NCBI RefSeq assembly: GCF_023856365.1
Contig: NC_064544.1
Coordinates: 22,420,399-22,484,398 of the forward strand
Direction: 5' to 3'
Source of the DNA: Brienomyrus brachyistius
Lineage: Eukaryota; Chordata; Actinopteri; Osteoglossiformes; Mormyridae
Length of the DNA: 64,000 bases
Shown here piece after piece: positions 1 to 11,100 of the stretch. The notes beneath the pieces were generated by a model that was given only the letters and a program-made list of their open reading frames with translations, did no database searches and was not told where the DNA came from. Each line of letters begins with the position of its first letter. The stretch's first letter is position 1. The position numbers and the translations under genes are program-made.

Positions 1-52
1 CCCAGAGGTGTGAGGCAGCAGTGCTAACCACTGCACCACCATGCCGCCCCCT
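1..52 (-). repeat. SINE head fragment, reverse orientation
   Basis: This is the reverse complement of the 5' (tRNA-like, box A) end of the SINE seen whole at 34853-35162. The element continues to the left of the window. It is a small repeat remnant with no coding role. Confidence 0.7.
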
Positions 53-370
53 TTAATTAACTAATTATAATTAATTAAAAATACTTTCTTTGCCTTTTCT
101 AAGAAAAGTCCTCTAGTTTAGTCCAGACTTCTTCGTTAGCTTCCATGTGACAGCCCAGGACTGGCCTCGCTGGTGGGGTGATACGTAGGACGTAGGTGAA
201 ATGCTGGAGGCCTTGTGAGTGTAGCCTGTGATGATGCACTATGAGTTCATACAGAGCATAAGAAACATGTGAAAGACATGTTACCCTATCTGGCCTGCTG
301 CATGGATCAACATGGATAGTGTGTTATTCAGGGCTGTAGCCTTGTGCTCGGGGTCACGTGTAACTATGAC

Positions 371-656
371 TGTCACACTCGATCGCGGGTAGAGCGGCGA
401 TCGTGCGGGCGAGCAGGCAGAAACGGGCAAACACGCCGTAATCAGGGCAAACAGGGGTTTATTCAGGGGATCCGGGACAGGGAACAGAAGACGCCGACTA
501 ACATCAATGACAGACACTGGATTAGTACACAACAGGAACTTAAATACAAGAAACAAGGCAGCAGGAAACAAGACACGACTGGGCACGATCAGGAAATCAC
601 ACGTGGGTAATTAGGGGGCGTGGCACACACGAGGAGCGGACGGAGCGGGCGTCACA
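371..656 (-). mobile_element. Solo LTR of the TGT...ACA family, TSD ATGAC
   Basis: The 286-bp block begins TGTCAC and ends GTCACA, and ATGAC flanks it on both sides (366-370 and 657-661). It aligns with the LTRs of the full element at 23746-26216, including the TTTATT stretch (AATAAA on the minus strand), the CACGTG box and the GGGGGCGTGGCACAC box. It has diverged, so this is an old solo LTR left by recombination. It lies about 1.5 kb upstream of gene A. Confidence 0.9.
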
Positions 657-1084
657 ATGACCCCCTTTGTTAAAATACACAACACAATGTGATGTAAATA
701 TAACACAAAACAAAATAGGTCGCTGATCTGAAAATGGTTTGTTACTTAATAGGATGTCACGTGCCTGTTAATATCGATTCAAAAGTTCAAAACAGCAGAC
801 ATGAACGTGGCAATTTAAAGCTTGTTACATTATAAGTGTGTATCAGATGCACAGTAACACTGTTTTTTCACGAAAAAAATAATCAAGTTGTTACTCAATC
901 TTTTTAAAATGTCTGGGTCTCGTTTTAATTAATGGCTAAAATAGTGTTGCACCATGTAGCTCAGATGACACTGACCTGTCTCCGAATTGTATTAGTTAAA
1001 AATGCATGATGCTGGGGTCAGTGCAAATATAATGATGAAGTTGGTGAGGGGATATAGTTTTGTGTAGGGGGCAGCGTGTGTGTG
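657..1084. other. Non-coding spacer, nothing recognised
   Basis: This is AT-rich sequence upstream of gene A. I see no convincing reading frame, splice pair or repeat family in it. Confidence 0.5.
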
Positions 1085-1285
1085 GCTTGATCGGCTAAGC
1101 CTGTGTCCATGTAATCAGAAGGTCAGTAGTTCAAACGCAGCCTCAGCATGTCTGCAGGTTCTTGAGCAAGGCTCTTAACCCCCAGCTTCCTGGGTGTCTC
1201 ACCAGATGGCTACCCTTTGCAAACAACTTACTCTATAAATAGGGAGGTGTAAAGACAATTTCCCCATGAGTATCAATGAATTATT
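1085..1285 (+). repeat. tRNA-like SINE with (ATT)n tail
   Basis: A pol III-like head (box B-like GTTCAAACGC) is followed by the block GAGCAAGGCTCTTAACCCCC, which is common in fish SINEs, and by a short ATT-rich tail. It is not a tRNA gene, because no cloverleaf can be formed. Confidence 0.6.
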
Positions 1286-1309
1286 ATTATTATGTACTTG
1301 ATGATGGGA

Positions 1310-1550
1310 GCTGCAGAAATGAAAAATCCAAGGGGATGTCTTTTTTGGCAACCGCCTGCCAGAAAAGGCATCCCCCTGTTAAAACTGCATCTACTGCAGC
1401 TACACCGCTGAAACTTACAGGTTAGTGAACACTCTCTCAAATACAAACTGCCAAAGGCACTTGATGGGAGCTTTTCAAATCAAAGAGGATGCCTTTTCCG
1501 GCAGGTGGTTGCTGAAAAAGGCATCCCCTTTGATTTTGCATTTCTGCAGC
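1310..1550. repeat. Foldback element with 66-bp arms, each arm itself a hairpin
   Basis: Positions 1310-1375 and 1485-1550 are near-perfect reverse complements (66 bp each) around a spacer of about 109 bp. Within each arm a roughly 19-bp block (GGGGATGYCTTTTYTGGCA) recurs as its own inverted copy, so four copies of the block form nested hairpins. No transposase is present. It is probably a MITE or foldback of unassigned superfamily. It lies about 590 bp upstream of the gene A start codon. Confidence 0.8.
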
Positions 1551-1913
1551 TTGCCTGACAGCCTAAGTGACAAACTCTTTTCAGAACAGCAACCTATTTT
1601 ATTTGTTTTATGTTTTATGAATTAAGGACTTGATCTTTCTATACAAATTTTGGGTTGTAATCATTTACAGGCTCTGGTATTTATAGTAGTTTTCTGCTTC
1701 ATTAGAAAACCCACATCTATGACAATAATATGGAAATCACGTTTGTCAGCTTCTAGAATGGATATTTTCCACGTTTCAGCTATTAGGGATTCCTCATTAA
1801 ACCCATATTCTATATCCCTTTTGTACATCTTTATACATGTTATAACGAAGTTATTTAAGCTGAGAATCAGCCAGTTAACCTTCACTTAAGCGATTTGCAT
1901 TTGATCATGAAAA

Positions 1914-2060
1914 ATCAGCCATGAGATCCACCCTTTGCCGTAATTCAGGTGTTGGGCGTGTTTCAGCTCCAGGTGTAAAATGAAAGTTAAAGTATGGTCA
2001 GGAAGACGGCATTTCGTGTAGGGATGTAACTGTGTTAATAAAAGCGCATATAGGCTGTTT
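1914..2060 (+). promoter_or_regulatory. Upstream block conserved between genes A and B
   Basis: This stretch just before the gene A start codon resembles 50262-50420 before gene B. Both share a GTGTTGGG(C/T)GTGTTTCAGCT core and a block around GATGTA(A/G)CTG. The similarity stops short of the older flanking DNA. It fits a duplicated core promoter or 5' UTR. A TATA-like TTATAAAAA lies near 2060, but I cannot place a transcription start. Confidence 0.35.
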
Positions 2061-2136
2061 ATAAAAACGAAAATATACAGCAAAATTTGCCTTTTGCATT
2101 ATAGAAACAGTTCTTTGTAGAACAATAAAGGTGGCG

Positions 2137-2197
2137 ATGCAGATCAAAACTTTCAGCGCTATTTTGATCGTGTTGAAGTTCGTCATTAATTCTGATG
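2137..2197 (+). CDS. Gene A exon 1: signal peptide
   Basis: The ATG at 2137 opens 20 codons plus one base, ending at a GTATGT donor (phase 1). The peptide MQIKTFSAILIVLKFVINSD is basic, then hydrophobic, then polar: a classical signal peptide. Gene B has the matching exon at 50452-50518, which supports this start. Confidence 0.88.
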
Positions 2198-5100
2198 GTA
2201 TGTACATTATGAAGACAGTTTTACGTGTCTGGTAACTCGTACAATAATGTTGAAGAAATTTAATTGAGTACGTTGTTCATATTTTGGGTGTACAAATTTT
2301 TATACAAATATTTGCTTACCAAATATTCAAATAACTGTATTGTAGCCTAATTGATATTTCGCGCTTATTATTTAATGCTTTGAGGCATTAAGTGATTTTA
2401 TATCTCTTATCCCTGTAGCAGGTTTCCTGCTACACGGATCTGCTGGTCCTCTAACAGCCCGGCTGGGAGGAGCTGTTCTGCTGCCCTGCTTTGTGGACAG
2501 ACCCCTGCCTTTGGAGGAGCTGGAGGTGGACTGGAGAAGGACTGATTCAGACACCATCGTGCACCTATTCCAGGGGGGTCTGAGCAGACCTGAATCACAG
2601 GGAGACGCATACAAGGGCAGAGCCCACTTCTTCCCTCAGGAAATCGCCAAAGGCAACTTCTCTCTGCTGCTTGAGGGTGTGAGGACTGCAGATGCTGGAG
2701 AGTACAAGTGTGTGGTTTATACAGAGCAGGAGAACCATGAAACACGGGTGGACATACGGGAAGTAGGCAAGTGAACCTTTCTGTTTTATGACTTAAGACA
2801 CATGGACCCAGGGGCGTACGTTTCTTATTAACATTGGGGGAGGCGAGTATATCGGTGTCCGAGGTGTGACGTCATCTCGGTAGTGGCGCTTTGTACAGTT
2901 CATTATATATAAAGTGATATTCATCTTTCCATTTTATTACATACGCTGAATTTACGGGAATTCTGGCAGACCTGTTTATGAACTGAATGGTTTCATGTTT
3001 CTGGTAACTGAGTAACTTACTTTATGGTATTTTACAAATAAATGCCAGGTCTGTCCCCCTTTTTACGGGCTTCTTAAACTTTATATCCTTACAGCAAACA
3101 CAGTATAATGAGAATTGCAGGGTTGCCAACTGTGGTCAGCTGGCTGGAGTGAGATTTTCAGGTTGAGACAAGTCTGCACACACATGCGCACGCATTTACA
3201 TGCATGTAACAGTTGTATTACCTTGCAAATTGTCTGTATTGTTAGCAAACTGCCCCAACGCTTTTGATGTACAGTTTTTAATTTTAGGTTTACAGTGGGT
3301 TAATAGATTTGCCGTAAGATTTAAGTGAGTCCTGCATGAGTCTGAAAGTGTATCACGCCACATGCATCCGTGAGAGCTGGCAATCCTGGAATTTTGAATG
3401 CTATTACAGTAACTAACCAGGCTATTTGCAGTTCGTACAATCAAATGAGATAATCTTTATGAAATTTGATCGACAAGTAACTACTACATATCACCATTTG
3501 AGAGAGTCTTTTTTGTAATTACCCGTCGGTTATGATAAACGCGGTCTTCCGTGAGTTAAGTTTACAGATAAAGCCATTCAATGTGTTTCCACTCGCCGCT
3601 CATAATGTCTCTTTGCTCGACGAGGCTGAAGCTGGCTCCTTTTTCGCATCTCCTTATTCAAAATTTTCGGTCCACCTTAAATACTGCGCAGCCGAATGCA
3701 ATGACGCGATTGCGCCTGTAGGGAGACTCATTTAACGAGGCCTACCTTCAGCACTTCATTTGGCTTTCGATTCGTATTAACTGAACACGATAAAGTACAT
3801 ATCTGGACTGTTTCAGTGATAGTGTGTGTGTACTTCATTAGAAAATGAGTCAGTCGAGCTCATAGGACTTGATGTTACAATTACAAATCCTGGCACTTTG
3901 GGATTATATACCTGGGATTGTCAATTCATTGGGGTCATCTGTGTTTCGTTGATGGGCCTACAACACCTCCACAGGACTCATCCGCAACACCTGGTGTATT
4001 ACAGTATTTGAGCATTTAAGTCCGTTGTTCCATTGATTTTGGGTAATGAATCAAAAGAAATCACATCCATCTTATATATAATACAGAAATAAACATAAAA
4101 TGTAGATAAACATTTCTATACAATGTTCTATGGTGTCTGTATGGTTAAGAATATTTTTGTTCATCTACAGAATAATTCACTATATAGACGGACAGAGAGA
4201 ATTCAGAATTGGGAGCACATAGGTAAATAAAATATCAAATAAGTAATTAATAGTGTTCGCTACTATGCACGGTTTGCCCACGAGGTGACACTCCTCTGGT
4301 CATGGGTGACTTCAATGTGACCACTGGGACAGACAGGGCTGGCTACGAGGACCTCCATTCTCCATGGGTCTGGAGACCGCGGTGAAAGCAGCTCCATATT
4401 CCTTGACTTTGCAAAAGGTCAGGGGCTGCGAGTCGCTGGATCCTGGTTCCAACGCCCTGAGCAACATCGTTGGACTTGGTACTCAGATACTGGTGGTGCA
4501 GCGAAGGAGACTGATCACATCCTCGTGGGCAGATGCTGGAGGCTCCTGCAGAACGGCAGGATCTACGGAAGTGCCCAGTTTGTGAATTCTGACCACAGAC
4601 TTGTTGTTGCTACTCTGAAAATTCCGCTTAGATCCAGTTGGCTACTACCTACTAGGAGAATGAGGCTGGACTTAGACAGACTCCAAGATCAAGCTGTTTC
4701 TGAATAGTTTGCATGCAGTTTGAGTGAGGAACTTGCAGACTTGGGTGCGATTGCTGACTTTAATGTAATGCCTGAAGGTTGCTGAGGGTTGTGTTGGTGT
4801 TGCCAGTGTTCCCAGAAGGACGTGTTTCATCTCGCAGGGCACCTTGGATATTATCTAGAGGAGTCACAGTGCACGACTTGGTGGCAACTCCAATCTCCAA
4901 TCTTTAGAAGGGGTGCCAATAATTGTGGAGGGAGCTGTACTATTACTGAAACTGCCCAGATATGTACTTTCCTCAGTGTGGTAAAAAGTCAGTTGAATCG
5001 TTTTCAGCTAATACGAATCAAAAACCAAATGAAGTTCTGAAGGTAGGCCTCGCTAATTGAGTCCCCCTACAGGTGCAATTGCATCATTGTATTCGGCTGC

Positions 5101-8100
5101 ACAGCATTAAGGTGGAACGGAAAATCGGAATAAGGAGATACGAAATAGGAACCAACTTCAGCTTCGTCTTAGTCAGCTCGCTGGTTTGGAAGTGTCTGTC
5201 AGCTGGTATGGAGGGTGTTTTGTGACAATATTCTATAAATATCAATAGCATGTCTTAGATGATTATTGAATTATAGGCCTGATTTAAATTATCATGTAAA
5301 TGATTAATTATTTAAATTGGCATTTAAATGATTATGTAAATAATCGTTTAAATTGTGCTTTAAATGCTTGTTTAAATGAATTAAATGATACCAGCAACCA
5401 TTAAAATGATCTGTCAACGTCATCCATCAAACTCAGTGGGCGGGCTCGAAATAAGTCCTAACATCTAATTGGTTAGATTACAAACAAAAAAGTCACAAAA
5501 GATCAATCTCGTGTACTCGATTAAATTATCATTCATAACTGTGTTTTGTGTGTTCCGTCCAAGGGCCGCATTACAGAAACTTGCAGGTCCTGTCTTAGAT
5601 AGATGGATGGATAACTTTATTAATCCCCAGAAGGAAATTATGTTGCCAAACCAGGCAGGTACATTTAAATTAAACAATAAAGTTGTAATGCAATACAATA
5701 TGATAAAAGAATAAAATGAGATTAAAATAAAACAGAATGCAATAAAATACTGAAATAGGATACCACAATAGACAAGGTGTAAAGATGCAATTAGGATATG
5801 CAGGAATCTGAGTTGCAATAGATGTAACTAGTCCAGTTTGGTCACCACAGGTGTGTCATGGGCAGTTGAGTTATAGAGTCTAATAGCACTGGGCAGAAAT
5901 GATTTTCTGTATCATTCCTTAATGCAGCAGGGTTAAGTTAGTCGGTTGCTGAAGCTATTATGGGGGGTAAGAGGCATTGTCCATAACTGCCAACAGCTTC
6001 ACCAGTATTCTGCAACTGGCAGACAATACAAAACACTGTGAAGGGGTGTTTTTGTGTCTACTCTGTGGAACCGTGTTAAACGAAGCCCGAACCATCTGCT
6101 TTTGTGAGGGAAAAGCACGTAAAGTAGTGAGTTTAAATGTTTAAATAAATGAAATAAATGCTCTAATAATAAACGTAAGTTAGTTGTTTATTTATTGTTA
6201 GTTACTGTAATGTTGTGCTGCTTTATCTGTTTAATCGTCTAGTCTGTGAAGAAGGCATTCAAGTAAGAATTGCATTGTACTCTGTACATGACAATATAAA
6301 CTTAGAATACTTGAAGTAAATGTATTTGATCTTTCCCTGGCAGCTATCTTTTTACACAGGGCCATTATACACAATAGTATTTTTTTTCACTGCTAATAGT
6401 TGGGATCAGGAGCTGGTTATTGTAAAAGAAGTAATGTGCATGCAGAGATATTTGTATAGATTTATCGACAGCCTTCTGGCAGTGTTGCCATTGCAGAAAG
6501 GTCTCGCACTATGAGGAGTAGAGGTTGTGTGACTTGGCTGCAGTCAGTTTATACTCCACCCCTGCAGCCGCTGGCAGAACTATCTCCACGTCACGTCAGC
6601 TGCAGACAGACCTAAGCCCAAGTCGAATGCACGCATTGGGTGCCAGATTGTATGATCTTCCTCTTCTTGTTCCAGAGCGGTTGGTGGTGACGGGTGCAGA
6701 TGAGCCTGTCTATGCACATGCTGGAGAGGATGTGACTCTCAGCTGCTCTCTGGACACCCATGTTAATGTGACAGAGCTTCAGGTGAAATGGATAAAGACC
6801 GACGATGACAGTGAGATATTGGTGCTTCTGTTCGCTGATGGAGAGAACAGACCAGAGTCACAGAATCGGAGATACTCTGGAAGAGCTGAATTCTTCACAG
6901 AGGAAATTCCCAAAGGAAACTTCTCAATGAAACTGAGGAAAGTCAGGACTGAAGACAAAGGAGAGTTCAGGTGTGAAGTCCACTCAGATACTGATTCTGC
7001 AAGTACAACTGCCAGGATAGCAGCACTGGGTGAGTCACTAGAAGGACTGGTTTTAACATGCATCTCAACATAGTTTTGGGTGATTAAATAACATTTTCAA
7101 GTCTCAATGGTTCTGCTGCAGACTGACCTTTATGCACATACCATAGGGTTTAATCTGCTCAGTGAAACAGTAGAAATTTAGTTCATTTTTAAAGATAGAA
7201 AATGCATTAAATGAATGAATGAATGAATGAATGTTTGTTTCAGGCTTCAGCTTTAGTGCAGTTTCCAGCTCTATCATAACAGGTATTTTATTAGAGTGAT
7301 GCAGTGTAATGTGTAATTATGGTTTTATTATTAATGTTCAATTAGGAGTTACAGAGACCATGAGAGTACGACTGAGAAAAAATACAGTAATTTTTATTAA
7401 CTGTACATTACATTGTGTGACTGGTTAATACAGTTAAAATGCCCTTTGCAATATGTTGTGTAAATATATCCTAATCATATATGGGGATATGAAAAATCTT
7501 ATATATTAAATTTATATGTTTTCAGGCTAGAGACAGTTAGGACTTACAGTATGCACTTATGGACAAAGATTTGTTTATAAATTTCTGCTCCACTTTGTGA
7601 GTCTAAATGGTGTGGACGTGTTGATTATGCTGCCGCATGGCAAACAGCCTGTTTTAGAAAATAACTAATGGAATGTTATTCTGAATATTTTAGGTTATTC
7701 ATCCCTGCATTGGCTGATTCTGGGGCTGTGCATCGCTGTCACACCTGTAGTCCTACTTACTGGTGCTTTATCTGTCAGGTATTTAAGAAGGGAAGGTAAG
7801 TGTAGCATCTGCTCTGTCATTTCTAGTAATTATGATGACATCAGTGGACCCATGTTTGCAGCCACTTATCCTGTAGAGGGCATCTCAGCAGACATGGGGC
7901 ATCAGGCAGGACTCCATCTACACAGGGTGTCTGTCCACTGCAGGGTTTAACTGTGATGTAATTAACATACTTTGATCCTTTGTCTTTGGTAATAAACACA
8001 TATGTGTGAATATGAATTATTTCAGAAAGTTTTATTACTATAAACCCCTGCAAACTAAAACAATGAACCAAAGCGGATGTCCTCATTGAAATTATACTAA

Positions 8101-11100
8101 AAATAATGTAGGATCTTCATCTGGTGAGATTAACAGTCTGTACTGGGTGTCTGTACTGTAGGTGAGCATGCAACAGTATGAACATCTGAGGATGGCTGTA
8201 GATTATTAAACTTTGCATGAACCATCATCTAATTTTAAGCAACATGTGGTTAAATTTGGTTCTACTTCCTGTCCATAGATAAAAGCAAACAGGCTCTGCT
8301 GAGTCACTGCTCACATGTCACAGTCCCACCAATCATGGTTTCTGCAGCCTTCATCCTGTGGGGTGTAACTGAAGGTGAGCCCATTGAATATGGTTTAAAG
8401 CAGCTTTACAAAGAGACAGATTTTATTGTTTTTGTTGTGCAGGCAGTAAGAAATAAACAGCAGCAGCATAAACAGCAACCTGCTGGGGATTAATTATGTA
8501 AATGAATGACTCTGTAATTTGAGGCTGATACCTAATATTTGTAATTAATACTGTGGTGATTCAATTTTAAGGTGAATAAGTATCCATCATAAATTAACTG
8601 ATAGATATTTATAGTTTGATATGTATTTCCTAAAAGATTGTTTTATTGATACTGTGAGTCTGTGTAGGATAATTTTGTTCACTTAAAATGAGCACTTTTT
8701 TGGATTACCTGCAAGTACAGGGAGATTAAACACACTGTAATGAAATAAAGATATATTTTACATCAGCAGAGACAGCGCCCCCTGGTGACTAATCATAGAA
8801 TTTTAGATGTCAGCAGACGGTAATAAAGTGACAGGTAACATGAAATCCAATGTAAAGTTCAGCAGAGTAGAAGGAAGGCAGTTATGAAAAGCTAAGTAAT
8901 TTAAACAGGAATAACAGGGATCCTAGTGCCGCATTCAGAACTGGGGAACAATTCTATGACTGCCCATATAAATACTGTATGAGGAAATGATTTCTTCAGT
9001 TTTATCAGTGATGGGGGGGGGGGATGTGGCTCAGTGGGTTAGGATGTTTCCCCTTCATTTGGACAGTCGCTGGTTCAAATCTCAGACTTGACAGAGTGAT
9101 TTTACACATGGGCCCCTCAGCAAGGACCTGAACCCCTAATTGCTCCCAGTATGTTCTGACCCTGCTTGACTCTGCTCAATAAATATAACGTAATGTTACC
9201 TGTTTCCCAGGATCCACAGAAGAGGCTGTTACTTGTCCTGCCATCAGTCTGATGAATATCCTGCTGCTGTTTCTTATGGCTCCATATCAGAAATCATTCA
9301 CAGGTATGTTTACATATTTCCATGTTTCTCTCCTGTCTCCTACACTTCATATTAAAGGAGGCTGTCACTGTTTGGCAAGAGAAACTGTAAAATAAAGGCA
9401 GGTGTTTATAATTAGCTTGACCATGACAGCGATCATTGTCACTGGTGTGCCACAGCGATTTGGAGAGGAGCAGCCAAGAACTTACAAAGGATTATATGTA
9501 AAGAACCAAAGAGCAGTGAAGATCCATAGTATCAGGCAGGAGATGGAAACCCTCAGGTCCCAATACATACAGGAAAAAGAAGAGGAGAACAGTGACTTGG
9601 CTCAGCTGATGTACATCCTACACAAGAAGATCAGGGTGCTCTGCTGGGTAGAGTGGCATCGTGGACGATGCCGTGAAAGAGCCTGAAAGCACGGCATTCA
9701 TCACCAAGCCATTCAAGTTCATGAAGGATCTGTTAGGGCAGAAGCATAGCAGCAAGCTGGCCTGTTCACAGGAGGAGAGGGACCAGCATCTGAAGTAGAT
9801 GTATAGTGACCCAGTAAGAGATCAGGACCTGGGAGAGTGCAGCACAGTGATACAGCCGACCGAGGCAGCTGTGCAGTTTGACATGTCAGACCTGCAGCTG
9901 AAAGAGGTTCCTGAGGTAGTCAAGAGAGGATGATCAAGCTCAGCTCCAGGCCTGAGGGGCATTCTCACAAAGAGTACAAGAATTGGCCTAAACGCTTCCT
10001 GCGTCCATGGAAGCTCCTTCGAGTTGTCTGGAGAAGGGCCTATATTCCCAGCAGAGGGTTGCTGATGGGGTTTGGATACCAAAGGAGGAGAATTGAAAAT
10101 AAACCAAATCTGTCTCATCTTTCTGTTGAATGTTGAAGCAAAGATCATCCTCAGTGCTGTTTGTAACCGGCTATGCACCTTTCATGTGAAGTTCAGTTAC
10201 ATCGATACATCGGGCCAGAAAGGGGGCATATCAGGAATGGCCGGATGCCTGGAGCACATGGGTGTGATGTGCGGATCGCAGTTATATCCGGGGGGGGGTT
10301 CATAAAAATGACTATTCTGATTAATAACAGAAGGGTTGCACATGGGTGATATATAGCATAAATGAGGAAAATATTCATTACATTGTCTAAAATGTGAACA
10401 TATTTTAAGCTTCTTTTTACATCTGGTACGAATCAGCAGACTAGACTCTTGTTGCGGGTCCGTTTGTCTTAAGCAGCAATGGAGGCAAAAATGATTTGAG
10501 TGAAAATCAAATAAGGAGAATTAAAAACAAATAAAAAGGAAGTTTTGTGTGGGAGTGATTTAGTAAAATAGTTACCATGGTGAGTAAAGTGCTGGTAATG
10601 TCATATGCAACATGGTATTAGTATGCTTAACCCTAGGATGCATGAGTGATATGACCCTACACTCTTCCATAAGTGGGTCATTTTTGACCCACTTGTGCAT
10701 CCTAGGGTTAATGGAAGATGCAGTGACAAGCAGAATTACAGTTTGAAGGCATTAAAAAGTTATCCTGGTTTACAAAGTGCGAATTCCGACAGTAGAGGCT
10801 GTCGCCAGGGCTGCTGCATAATGGTGAAGACTGGTAGGAAGTGGAGGGCAGAGGAAGCTGTCAAGGCTGAGCTGGATTAGGATCCTTCCCACCTTAATCA
10901 CCCAAGGGAAGCAGGAAAACTTCCTGCTCCAGCAGGAAGTGAGAGATGCAGTGAAGGAGGTGAGACAATGCTGGATGGTGGGAATGGGAGGGCTTAGTCA
11001 AAATGGGAAAATGCAGTAAAGTGGAAGGTGACCTGAGCTGAGCTGTGGAAAGCTGAGCCGCACAGCATCAAATTCCTCATCCAGGCTATTTGTGATGCTC

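Noticed and set aside
2422..2774. V1 exon as a stand-alone gene ending in Gly-Lys-stop
   Set aside because: The stop lies just past a GC donor with the phase shared by all Ig exons, and the next V exon continues in phase 1. It is kept only as a possible secreted splice form.
9402..9686. A 94-codon frame as a further exon of gene A
   Set aside because: It lacks matching splice sites, has no helix, and continues into recognisable LINE sequence downstream.
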